Assembly (NCBI GenBank): GCA_946531435.1
Contig: CAMNAO010000019.1
Span: 1 to 32,108, forward strand
Source: an uncultured Clostridia bacterium
GTDB taxonomy: Bacteria > Bacillota > Clostridia > Oscillospirales > Oscillospiraceae
Reading direction: 5' to 3'
Length of the DNA: 32,108 nt
The translations under genes and the position numbers were made by a program. The notes under the pieces were generated by a model, which had not been told where the DNA came from, made no database searches, and was given only the letters and a program-made list of their open reading frames with translations. Below, piece by piece: positions 13,324 through 20,709 of this stretch. Every line of letters begins with the position of its first letter. Positions within the stretch are counted from its first letter, which is position 1.

Positions 13324-14426
13324 GAATGAAACGACGGACAGAACACTGCTCCGCCGCCCCTGCGGCAGCCACAGGAACTGTGGCTGCCGTGCTTTTTCTC
13401 TCTTATGCCTGTGTACTGCGGAGCCGGGAGTCGGTAGAGTGGGGGATCCGAAGCATTTCCCGTCCTCTGCGCAGTATCCTCGGCAGACTTACGGAGTATG
13501 TGCCGTTTTCGGTGATGGAGCTTCTCTATCTTGCGGCGGGCCTTTTGCTCCTGGCCCACGCTTACGGTACGCTGCGGCGCGTGATCGCGGGGAAGGGGAT
13601 GCGGCTGCGCATCTTGCTGATACGGAGTCTGAGCCTTCTGGCTGCCCTGGCGCTGGTGCTGTCGGGCTACTGCTGGCTCTGGGGCCTGGATTATCGGGGG
13701 GCCGGATTTGAGGAGCGCAGCGGTTTTTCTGCGGCTCCGGTGGATGCTGCCGCCCTCCGCAGAACGACCCGCTTCTTTCTGGAACGGGCAAAGGAGGCAG
13801 CGACGGCCCTCCCTAGGGATGAGGAGGGGAGGATCCGGGGAGATCCGCAGACAGTGCTGGCGGCCTATGATGGCCTCTGCGACCCTCTGACGGCGGAGTT
13901 TCCGATGCTGGACGGACCCTCTTACCGGCCCAAGGCGATGGTGGCCTCCCGCCTGATGAGCCGCCTGGGATTTACGGGGGTATATTTCCCCTTTACCGGG
14001 GAGTCCAATCTGAATATTGACGAGCCCCTGTCTCTTCTGCCCCATACCCTGGCCCATGAACTCTGTCACCAGCGAGGGGTCTATGAAGAGGATGTCTGCA
14101 ACTTTCTGGGGGTCCTGGCCTGTGTAAAGAGCGAAGACCCGCGGTTTCAATATGCGGGCTGGTTTGCCGGGCTCATCTACCTGATGAATGAGCTCTATAC
14201 TCTGGATCGTGCCGCATGGCGGGAGCTTCTGGGGGAGTTTGATCCCCTCCTTCTGGGGGACTGGGAGGAGAACAACAACTACTGGGCCCGGTTCGAGGGG
14301 AAGACGGAGGAGATGGCCGGGAAGGTCTATGACGGCTACCTCAAGACCAACGGGCAGGATCTGGGCCTTCTCAGCTATTCCGCCTGTGTGCGTTTCCTGG
14401 TGGCCTATTTCGACCCCGCGGTATGA
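13320..14426 (+). CDS. DUF3810 family membrane protein with HExxH motif, 368 aa
   Basis: Three N-terminal membrane helices (about 17-34, 62-82, 97-120) are followed by a domain of about 245 residues with HTLAHELCHQRGVYEED: H246-E-x-x-H250, and E256/E257 as possible third ligands. The motif and layout match DUF3810, a putative zinc metallopeptidase family with no proven substrate. Topology puts the domain probably outside the membrane (inference). The start overlaps the LCP stop by 4 bases; ATG 13326 is an alternative. A strong terminator follows. Confidence 0.88.
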   Translation: MRMKRRTEHCSAAPAAATGTVAAVLFLSYACVLRSRESVEWGIRSISRPLRSILGRLTEYVPFSVMELLYLAAGLLLLAHAYGTLRRVIAGKGMRLRILLIRSLSLLAALALVLSGYCWLWGLDYRGAGFEERSGFSAAPVDAAALRRTTRFFLERAKEAATALPRDEEGRIRGDPQTVLAAYDGLCDPLTAEFPMLDGPSYRPKAMVASRLMSRLGFTGVYFPFTGESNLNIDEPLSLLPHTLAHELCHQRGVYEEDVCNFLGVLACVKSEDPRFQYAGWFAGLIYLMNELYTLDRAAWRELLGEFDPLLLGDWEENNNYWARFEGKTEEMAGKVYDGYLKTNGQDLGLLSYSACVRFLVAYFDPAV

Positions 14427-14446
14427 GATTACGATAAGACATGCAA

Positions 14447-14478
14447 AAAAGTGGTATGGCCGGAGCCATACCACTTTT
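14447..14478 (+). terminator. Terminator after DUF3810 gene (copy 1 of a duplicated hairpin)
   Basis: Perfect 14-bp inverted repeat with CGGA loop, A4 on the left and T4 on the right, 20 bp after the stop codon. It can act in both directions. Identical to 14775-14806. Confidence 0.85.
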
Positions 14479-14543
14479 GAGCGTGCTGCCATACCCCGGA
14501 TGATGAGAAGAAACACGGGAACGCAGGTATCTTCCCAGATACT

Positions 14544-14680
14544 GTAGGGGCGGCTATCAGCCGCCCGCGCAGGTGCCCGGAAAACGCGAAAAACGTGCAA
14601 ATATAGAAAAATGATAGTCATTGCGGGCGATGATTCGAATATTTCACTTTGTTTATCGGGCGGCTGATAGCCGCCCCTAC
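14544..14680. mobile_element. Miniature inverted-repeat element 1 (137 bp)
   Basis: Perfect 23-bp terminal inverted repeats (14544-14566 and 14658-14680) start GTAGGGGCGGC. Each terminus is itself a hairpin (GGGCGGCT/AGCCGCCC). There is no ORF inside. The size and GTAGGGG ends match the element at 30523-30658. It lies between convergent genes, midway between two identical terminators. No clear target duplication is seen. The rest of 14427-14822 holds nothing else I recognise. Confidence 0.8.
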
Positions 14681-14774
14681 GTCAGGATCAGGCATTCTTT
14701 GCAAGGGGAAACCCAGAAAAAACACCAACTCTTGGTCGTGTGGAATCCGGCTACAGGCCGTTGTTTACAGTCTC

Positions 14775-14806
14775 AAAAGTGGTATGGCCGGAGCCATACC
14801 ACTTTT
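14775..14806 (-). terminator. Terminator of the acyltransferase operon (copy 2 of a duplicated hairpin)
   Basis: The same 32-bp sequence as 14447-14478: 14-bp perfect stem, CGGA loop, T4 on either strand. It lies 17 bp beyond the acyltransferase stop. Confidence 0.85.
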
Positions 14807-14822
14807 TATATCCGATCTTTCA

Positions 14823-15842
14823 TCAGAGAATGGCCTTCAATCCCGGCAGCTTTTTCAGGATCCATGTGAGAAGCAGCGAGGAGAGATAGGAGACTGCGGC
14901 CAAGAGCAGGACGGCGGGGATACCGCCCCGTGTCAGGGGATCGATTCCCAGCACCACCAGGATAGCCTTCAGCGGGAACATATGGAAAAGATAAACGCCG
15001 AAGCTGTGCCGATCCAGAAAACCGATGAATCTGACAGGGAAGCTGTCCTCCCCGGGCTCCCAGTAAAGAAGGAGGGAAAAGAGAGAAGCAGCCTGCAGGA
15101 TTACAGGGAAAAAGGCGTAGTTGCTGAGAAGCCTGCTCAAGCTGGAGAATTCATCCACCCCGGCCCGCAGACTGAGAAAGCAGAGCCCGCCGGTACTCAG
15201 GAGAAAGAGCAGCGCCGCAGGGATCCGACGGATCTGAAGGGCCCGCTGATAGAGGGCGTAGCCTAAGAAGAAATACAGAGGGTAGATGGTGCTGACGCAG
15301 AGATAGAAACCGGTCTTGACCATGGTCAGCGTGTTGAGGAGGGGGATAAGGGAGAGGAAAACAAAGTGCAGTACCAGAAAATACCGCATCTCTGCCGGGG
15401 TCGCTTTCGCCGAGATCATGCGGTAGAAGGGGAGCAGCAGGTAGAGGGCCAGCAGCAGATAGAGGTACCAGAGATGGGACCAGCCGGTGGCCGTATACAG
15501 AGCCTTCAGCGCTGCAAGGGGGGACTGCGGCCCCAGAAGGGCGTGGTCAAAGCCCCAGGCCAGAAGAGAGATCAGCAGCAGCGCCGCCAGAACCCGGACC
15601 ACGTAGTGCCGGAAGAGACGGCCGAGAGTAATCTCCCGCCGGGGATCCAGCAGCAGGGTGCCGGAGACCATGACGAAAAGGGGCACGGCCCAGAGCATCA
15701 GATTGCGGCCGGTAAGGGCCGATAAAACGGCGGCATCCCCGGCGCGGGTGACCCCGGCGGCGCCGTAAAAGCTGTGCAGCAGCACAACGGCGATGGAGGC
15801 CAGCACCCGCATGAGGGAGAGGGAGTGAATTCGTTTTGTCAT
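14823..15842 (-). CDS. Acyltransferase 3 family membrane protein, 339 aa
   Basis: About ten hydrophobic segments. The N-terminus RIHSLSLMRVLASIAVVLLHSF has the family's Arg and His (R12, H23). LMLWAVPLFVMVSGTLLL, WSHLWYLYLLLALYLLLPF and, near the end, SFGVYLFHMF are typical of acyltransferase 3 (OafA/WecH-like). Such proteins O-acylate polysaccharides, peptidoglycan or lipids using acyl groups brought through the membrane; the target here is unknown. GAGG lies 9 nt before the ATG. It follows the acidic lipoprotein by 10 bp, so it is the last gene of a three-gene envelope operon. Confidence 0.9.
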   Translation of the reverse strand: MTKRIHSLSLMRVLASIAVVLLHSFYGAAGVTRAGDAAVLSALTGRNLMLWAVPLFVMVSGTLLLDPRREITLGRLFRHYVVRVLAALLLISLLAWGFDHALLGPQSPLAALKALYTATGWSHLWYLYLLLALYLLLPFYRMISAKATPAEMRYFLVLHFVFLSLIPLLNTLTMVKTGFYLCVSTIYPLYFFLGYALYQRALQIRRIPAALLFLLSTGGLCFLSLRAGVDEFSSLSRLLSNYAFFPVILQAASLFSLLLYWEPGEDSFPVRFIGFLDRHSFGVYLFHMFPLKAILVVLGIDPLTRGGIPAVLLLAAVSYLSSLLLTWILKKLPGLKAIL

Positions 15843-15852
15843 CGTCCCGTCC

Positions 15853-16698
15853 TCAATGGAAGAGTCCGCCTGTGAGGCAGCCGGCGTCCGGGTCGTAGTC
15901 TTCGTCCTCTTCCGCTGTGCCCTCCTCAGGTGCGGTGCCTGTCTCCTCGGGCTGGGGCGCCTCCCCGGTATCGTTTTTTCCGTCAGGCTCTTCCTCCTCG
16001 GCGGTGGGCGCCTCCGGGGCAGAAGAATCCTCCGCGGGGGCGGCCTCTTCAGCGGGAGCGGTATCGCCGGGGCGGCTCATGGCGCTGTAGTCCGGCGCCT
16101 CCGCGTTGCCGAAGGAGAGGATCCAGCGCTGGGCGTCTCTGGTACTGATAAGATGGCCGGTGGAAAAGGATTCATAGCTGAGATAGAGGATGCCGTCCTC
16201 AAAGAGCAGGGTCCCCTCGTCGGCGTCCTCCAGAGGGAAGGCGGCCAGTTCGTGCCAGCTTCCGTCCTCCAGAAGCACCAGAAGGCGGAATTCCGGCGTC
16301 ATCAGGGGAGTATCCGCATCATCGGTATCCCCCTGGGCCTCTTCAAAGGCACGGAGGGCGGGGGCGGCGTTGTAGCTGAGCGCTATGCTCTCCCCGTCCT
16401 TGAGGTCCTCCGGAAGAAGGTTGACCGTGTAGGCGGGCTCGCCCGCCTCCCGGAAGGAGAGGGCGGTAACGGTGTGGTCGGTGCTGTTGAAGAGACGGAA
16501 GGTATAGAGAAGGACCTCTTCCTCTTCTTCCGGCGCCTTCATGGGCTCTTTCGGGGGATTGATCTCCGTGACGGCGCTCTCGGGAGCGGTGATGGGCTCC
16601 GATGAAGGTGCGGTATCCTCGGGCTTTTGCGCGGCGTCACAGGCTGTGAGAGCGAAGAGGAGCAGGATCGCTCCGATGAGGGCATAAATGCGTTTCAT
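15853..16698 (-). CDS. Acidic lipoprotein, 281 aa, unknown function
   Basis: Lipoprotein signal MKRIYALIGAILLLFALTAC with lipobox LTAC. A Pro/Glu-rich linker (about 25-62) leads to a beta-rich domain (about 63-205; YTFRLFNSTDHTVTALSF, LVLLEDGSWHELAAFPLED). It ends in a Glu/Ala/Pro low-complexity tail (about 212-270) and the short hydrophobic end GCLTGGLFH. No enzymatic motif seen. GGAGG lies 7 nt before the ATG. The start overlaps the upstream stop (ATGA), indicating coupling to the transglutaminase-like gene. Confidence 0.82.
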   Translation of the reverse strand: MKRIYALIGAILLLFALTACDAAQKPEDTAPSSEPITAPESAVTEINPPKEPMKAPEEEEEVLLYTFRLFNSTDHTVTALSFREAGEPAYTVNLLPEDLKDGESIALSYNAAPALRAFEEAQGDTDDADTPLMTPEFRLLVLLEDGSWHELAAFPLEDADEGTLLFEDGILYLSYESFSTGHLISTRDAQRWILSFGNAEAPDYSAMSRPGDTAPAEEAAPAEDSSAPEAPTAEEEEPDGKNDTGEAPQPEETGTAPEEGTAEEDEDYDPDAGCLTGGLFH

Positions 16699-18023
16699 TC
16701 CATGACCTCCTCCGGCTGATAGCGCCAGGTACCGGACTGACCGTAGGCGATCTGGAAGCCGTTGCGTCCGGTGTTGTATGTAAAGTCGGGGTCAAAGACA
16801 TAGGTGGAGCCGTCAAAATCGATTTCCACCCAGGAGTGGGGGCCGTAGCCGCCGCTGGCCAGGGGAACGGAGCCGGAGATCTGTCGGGCGTCGTAACCCA
16901 GAAGGCGGGCCATCTCGCAGAAGGTGGCCGCCATAACGTAGCAGTTGCCCCTGTGGTTGTCGAAGCCGTAGTCGGCGTACCAGATGGTGCCCATGTCTGC
17001 GGTATCCGGCATATTGGGATTGTGTCCGTAATAGGTGAGGGAGGCGGACCAGCGGAAGGCGGCCATCAGATCCCAGCCGATCTCATCCAGCACCGCCCGG
17101 GCTTTTTTGTAATCCGGATGGGATTTTTCCTTCAGCTCTTCATAGACGGCCTGATCGTAGTTCTCTTTGCCGTGGCGGCCTTCCTCCATGCCCACGTTGA
17201 CAAAGTGCTTCAGCATGCCGAGGTCATCGTCGGCATACTCGGGCCGGGTATCCGGGTAGAGGCCGTAGTAATAATAGAAGTCATAGACGGGGGAGTAGTC
17301 GATGTTGCCCAGGACGGTGACCGGGTCCTGAATCTTTGTGACCCCGGTGGCGGTGCGCCCTTCAGCCTTGCCGGCGTAGATGTAGTGCATGTAGTAGGCC
17401 CGGTAATCTTTTCCGTTGGCAAGGCGAAGATCCTGGTACTGGTATCTGTAGGAGCGGACGTCAAAGTTTGCGCTGCCCTGCTCGCCCGCGTCCATGCCGT
17501 AGCGGACGAAATGATCCAGAATGGCCACGTCGTCGCCATTATACAGCTGATAAATATCCGGGTTTCTCTGGGTATAATACTCATAGTCATAGACAGCGGC
17601 GTAGTCTACCCCGTTCAGCTTTGTGACAGGGTCCCGCAGCCTGGTGACGCCCACGGCGCGGCGCCCCTCGGCCTTGCCGGTGTAGATGTAGTGCAGATAG
17701 TAGCGCTTCAGGTCGTTTCCGTATTGAAGACGCAGGTCCTGGTACATGTTCCGATAGGAGAAGACGTCAAAACGGGCGCTGGCCTGCTGTCCCTCCGCCA
17801 TGCCGTATTCCACGAAATAGCGCAGGACCGCCTCCTCGTTGTCGCCCATGCAGCGCAGAACGCGGGGATTGGTCCGGGTATAGTAATCATAGTCGTAGAC
17901 GGCGGCATAGTCCACCCCGTCCAGAACGGTCGTACCGCCCGCGCCCCGGGCCGCGGGAGCGAGACTCAGGGAAAGGGCAAAAAGCAGAAGCAAAAGGATC
18001 CTTTGTTTGAAAGCAGATCTCAT
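16695..18023 (-). CDS. Secreted repeat protein with transglutaminase-like domain, 442 aa
   Basis: Signal peptide (about 1-27, basic start then LLLLFALSLSLAPAARGA). Next come two repeats of about 100 residues (33-132, 135-234) and a shortened third (237-297). Each has YDYxYYTxxNP, a FVxYGMxxGxQ motif, YxxMYQDLRL, then YYLHYIYTGKAEGR. The C-terminal domain (about 305-435) carries a transglutaminase/Cys-protease-like triad: C361 (HRGNCYV), H396 (GPHSWVEI) and D411 (YVFDPDF). The repeats resemble cell-surface modules of other clostridial proteins, so the enzyme may act on the wall (inference). GGAGG lies 10 nt before ATG 18023; an upstream in-frame ATG at 18122 lies before the promoter. Confidence 0.9.
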   Translation of the reverse strand: MRSAFKQRILLLLLFALSLSLAPAARGAGGTTVLDGVDYAAVYDYDYYTRTNPRVLRCMGDNEEAVLRYFVEYGMAEGQQASARFDVFSYRNMYQDLRLQYGNDLKRYYLHYIYTGKAEGRRAVGVTRLRDPVTKLNGVDYAAVYDYEYYTQRNPDIYQLYNGDDVAILDHFVRYGMDAGEQGSANFDVRSYRYQYQDLRLANGKDYRAYYMHYIYAGKAEGRTATGVTKIQDPVTVLGNIDYSPVYDFYYYYGLYPDTRPEYADDDLGMLKHFVNVGMEEGRHGKENYDQAVYEELKEKSHPDYKKARAVLDEIGWDLMAAFRWSASLTYYGHNPNMPDTADMGTIWYADYGFDNHRGNCYVMAATFCEMARLLGYDARQISGSVPLASGGYGPHSWVEIDFDGSTYVFDPDFTYNTGRNGFQIAYGQSGTWRYQPEEVME

Positions 18024-18075
18024 GGTGTGGTACCCTCCGGTGCTGGAGAATGAATGTAATAGTGAGCGCTTCCAT

Positions 18076-18104
18076 AGTTTAGCACCCCGGTCATAGCCTG
18101 TCAA
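18076..18104 (-). promoter_or_regulatory. Promoter of the transglutaminase-lipoprotein-acyltransferase operon
   Basis: Minus strand: TTGACA (18104-18099), 17-nt spacer, TAAACT (18081-18076), about 50 nt before the start codon. Confidence 0.8.
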
Positions 18105-18142
18105 GCGAGGGTATTTACGCAAAGGAAGCCCTCGGGCGAAGC

Positions 18143-18176
18143 AAAAAGCTGCCGAAGGGGGACTCCCTCCGGCAGC
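18143..18176 (-). terminator. Terminator of pta
   Basis: Stem GCTGCCG (18148-18154) with 18170-18176, additional inner pairing, and a T run on the minus strand (18147-18143). It lies 20 bp past the pta stop. Confidence 0.88.
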
Positions 18177-18196
18177 GATAATGATATGGATTTGCC

Positions 18197-19168
18197 TCAG
18201 ATCTGAGAGGCGGTGATGATGGCCATCTTGTAGACCTCTTCGGCGTTGCAGCCGCGGCTCAGGTCGTTGATGGGTGCGTTCAGGCCCAGAAGGATGGGGC
18301 CGTAGGCCTCAAAGCCGCCGAGACGCTGGGCGATCTTATAGCCGATGTTGCCGGCGTTCACGTCCGGGAAGATGAAGGTGTTGGCATAGCCCGCCACGGG
18401 GGAGCCGGGGAACTTCAGCTGGCCGACGGTGGGGGAGACAGCGGCGTCGAACTGCATCTCGCCGTCCACGGGCGTGTCAGGCATGGCGGCCTTGGCCTTC
18501 TGGCAGGCATTCTGCATGGTGGTGACGGTCTCGTCCTTGGCGGAGCCCTTGGTGGAGAAGCTGAGGAAGGCCACCTTGGGGTCGATGCCGAAGATCTTGG
18601 CGGCCTTTACGGTCTCCACGGCGATCTCACAGAGGTTGTCCTCGGTGGGATGAATGTTGATGGCGCAGTCGCCCATGGCGAGCTTCTCGGTGACGCCGTC
18701 CTTCTCCCGGACCAGGATGAAGCAGGAGGAGACGATGGTGTTGCCGGGCTTGCATTTGATGAGCTGCAGGGCGGGGCGAACGGTGTCGGCGGTGGAATAA
18801 GTGGCGCCGCCCAGGAGGCAGTCAGCCTTGCCCATCTTCACCAGCATGGTGCCGAAGTAGTTGCCCTTGGCCAGGGCGGCGCGGCACTGCTCCTCCGTCA
18901 TCTTGCCCTTGCGGAGCGTGACCATCAGCTGGACCATCTCCTCCATCTGGGGATAAGTGGCAGGGTCCAGAATCTCAGTGTCGCCGATGTCAAAGCCGCC
19001 CTTTTCCGCCGCGGCGCGGACCTCTTCCACCTTGCCCACCAGAATGGGCTTCAGAAAGCCGCCCTTCACGAGACGGGCCGTGGCCTCCAGGATCCGGGGA
19101 TCGGGTCCCTCGGTAAAGACGATGCTTCTGCCCTTGCCCTGCAGTTTTTCGATCATTTCTTCAAACAT
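18197..19168 (-). CDS. pta: Phosphate acetyltransferase, 323 aa
   Basis: It interconverts acetyl-CoA and acetyl phosphate, the first step of acetate and ATP formation in fermentation; cytoplasmic. Family signs: SIVFTEGPDPRILEA, GNYFGTMLVKMGKADCLLGGA, MGDCAINIHPTEDNL, and the C-terminal signature FPDVNAGNIGYKIAQRLGG. Length matches the short single-domain class. ATG 19168 is chosen over 19246 because GGAGG lies 9 nt before it and homology starts there. ackA, its usual partner, is not next to it. It has its own promoter and terminator, so it is probably independent of the lipoprotein operon upstream. Confidence 0.96.
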   Translation of the reverse strand: MFEEMIEKLQGKGRSIVFTEGPDPRILEATARLVKGGFLKPILVGKVEEVRAAAEKGGFDIGDTEILDPATYPQMEEMVQLMVTLRKGKMTEEQCRAALAKGNYFGTMLVKMGKADCLLGGATYSTADTVRPALQLIKCKPGNTIVSSCFILVREKDGVTEKLAMGDCAINIHPTEDNLCEIAVETVKAAKIFGIDPKVAFLSFSTKGSAKDETVTTMQNACQKAKAAMPDTPVDGEMQFDAAVSPTVGQLKFPGSPVAGYANTFIFPDVNAGNIGYKIAQRLGGFEAYGPILLGLNAPINDLSRGCNAEEVYKMAIITASQI

Positions 19169-19217
19169 TGCTGTTTTCCTCCGTTTATGAACTTCCGGCG
19201 CAGCCGGACTTTTCCTT

Positions 19218-19246
19218 ATTATCCCATAGAAACACCGTTTTTTCAA
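19218..19246 (-). promoter_or_regulatory. Promoter of pta
   Basis: Minus strand: TTGAAA (19246-19241), 17-nt spacer, GATAAT (19223-19218), about 50 nt before the start codon. A small hairpin (TCCGGC/GCCGGA, near 19193-19207) lies in the leader. Confidence 0.7.
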
Positions 19247-19278
19247 GGGGCGGGGCCCACTTCGGCGTAAAAACTTCC

Positions 19279-20709
19279 TCAGGGATTTTCGTAGAACCAG
19301 GGATCGATGTAGTTTTTGCGGAACATGTCGTGCTGCATGGTCTGGCGTTCATTGGTCCGCCAGCCGCCGCCTGTGGAGCTGTAGACGTCGCTGGCGCATA
19401 CGGTACAGGTCTCGGGAAGGTGGCTTGTCAGCTCCTGAATGAAGGCCTTGTCGTGCTGCGTCTGATTGAGCCAGAGCCGATCCAGATGCTCAAGGCCGTA
19501 GAGGGGGCTGAAATCCTCTATGAGCGTGCAGTAGCAGAGGTTAAGGTCGATGAGATTGGAAAGGTTCTTCAGGGGAGAGATATCTTTGATGTTGTAGTTC
19601 ATGAAGAGCTCCAGGTAGCGGAGCTCCTTCAGGCTGCCGATGGGCGTGATGTCGGTGATCTGGTTATCCGCCAGGATCAGTACCCGCAGCTTGGGCAGGG
19701 AGTAGAGAATGGAGATATCCCGGATCCGGTGATGGCCCAGATCCAAAGCCTCCAGATCCGTGCAGTATTTCAGGGCCTCCAGGTGGTGGCTGGAGAGCTT
19801 GGGTGCGTTATCCACGGCTACCAGTGTGGAGAAGGCCTTGGTGTCGCTGCGCAGCTTGTACCAGCCGATGTACAGCATCCAGATGAACTTGATTTGAGGA
19901 AACTCCTCCCGAAGGGACGCCATGGTCTCATCATCCAGCCCGCAGTAGCACATATCCAGGCTGCGGAGCCGGGGCAGGTAGCGCAGCATGTGCCGGAAAT
20001 GGTCCAGGTCCTCTACCGTGTGATGGGAGATGTCCAGCTGTGCCTCGCCGCCGTCCGCCCTCACTCCCAAAAGGTCAAAGCAGAAAAGCAGCGTGACCCC
20101 GGGGTTTTCATCGTAGAGCCTGTCCATCTCCTCCTCTTCAAAAAGGTACCGGCGCAGATCCACGGTCCGGAGAGAGGGGAAGTACTTGAGCATCCCCAGC
20201 TCCTTTTCACTGGGCTTCTCCTCCATGGCGGGATAGAGCGCTGTGGTCATGGAGTCCAGCCGCAGGTCAAAGATGGGTACCGTCCAGCGGATGGAGCAAT
20301 CGGGAAGAAGCTCCTGCAGACGGTCAAACTCCTCCGGCTTCAGAAAACGGTTCCGGAGATCCAGCCGCTTCAGGCTTTTGAGCTCAGCGAGGGCGTCCAT
20401 AAGCTGGGAAACGTCTTCATGGGAGCCCCGGAGATCCAGCTCCTCCAGCTGAGAAAGGCCCCGAAGGCTTTCCAGCCCGTTCTCCAGATCCTCATAGCAC
20501 AGCGCCGTCACCGGCGGCTCCGGCTCGGGCTCGGGCTCCGGTTCCGGTTCGGCCTCCGGCGCCGCCGCGGAAACCTCTTCCCCGGGAGTGGGTTCGGCAG
20601 GAGCCTCCTCCGACTCAATGGAGGGGGCGGCGCAGGCGGAGAGCAGCAGGGCGCAGAGCAGCAGCGCCAGGAGAGACGTATTCAGGAATTGTACAGCTTC
20701 TCTTTTCAT
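19279..20709 (-). CDS. Leucine-rich-repeat lipoprotein B, 476 aa
   Basis: Lipoprotein signal with lipobox LSAC (Cys26), then an acidic linker with a Glu-Pro hinge (about 54-65). Leucine-rich repeats follow; the clearest run from about 315 to 430 (LEALDLGHHRI, LRVLILADNQITDI, LRYLELFMNYNIKDI, LIDLNLCYC). Cys-containing repeats (LRSLDMCYCGL) are notable. It is a paralogue of the preceding gene over nearly its whole length, with the same hinge and the same LADN and KELRYLELF segments, so the pair arose by tandem duplication. It starts within the stop of that gene (ATGA) and lacks a strong ribosome site, so translation is coupled. Probably a binding protein on the cell surface; ligand unknown. 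Confidence 0.88.
   Translation of the reverse strand: MKREAVQFLNTSLLALLLCALLLSACAAPSIESEEAPAEPTPGEEVSAAAPEAEPEPEPEPEPEPPVTALCYEDLENGLESLRGLSQLEELDLRGSHEDVSQLMDALAELKSLKRLDLRNRFLKPEEFDRLQELLPDCSIRWTVPIFDLRLDSMTTALYPAMEEKPSEKELGMLKYFPSLRTVDLRRYLFEEEEMDRLYDENPGVTLLFCFDLLGVRADGGEAQLDISHHTVEDLDHFRHMLRYLPRLRSLDMCYCGLDDETMASLREEFPQIKFIWMLYIGWYKLRSDTKAFSTLVAVDNAPKLSSHHLEALKYCTDLEALDLGHHRIRDISILYSLPKLRVLILADNQITDITPIGSLKELRYLELFMNYNIKDISPLKNLSNLIDLNLCYCTLIEDFSPLYGLEHLDRLWLNQTQHDKAFIQELTSHLPETCTVCASDVYSSTGGGWRTNERQTMQHDMFRKNYIDPWFYENP

Noticed and set aside
20515..20555. GC-rich hexamer-like repeats in both LRR genes
   Set aside because: These encode the Glu-Pro hinge and are coding low complexity, not a separate DNA repeat.
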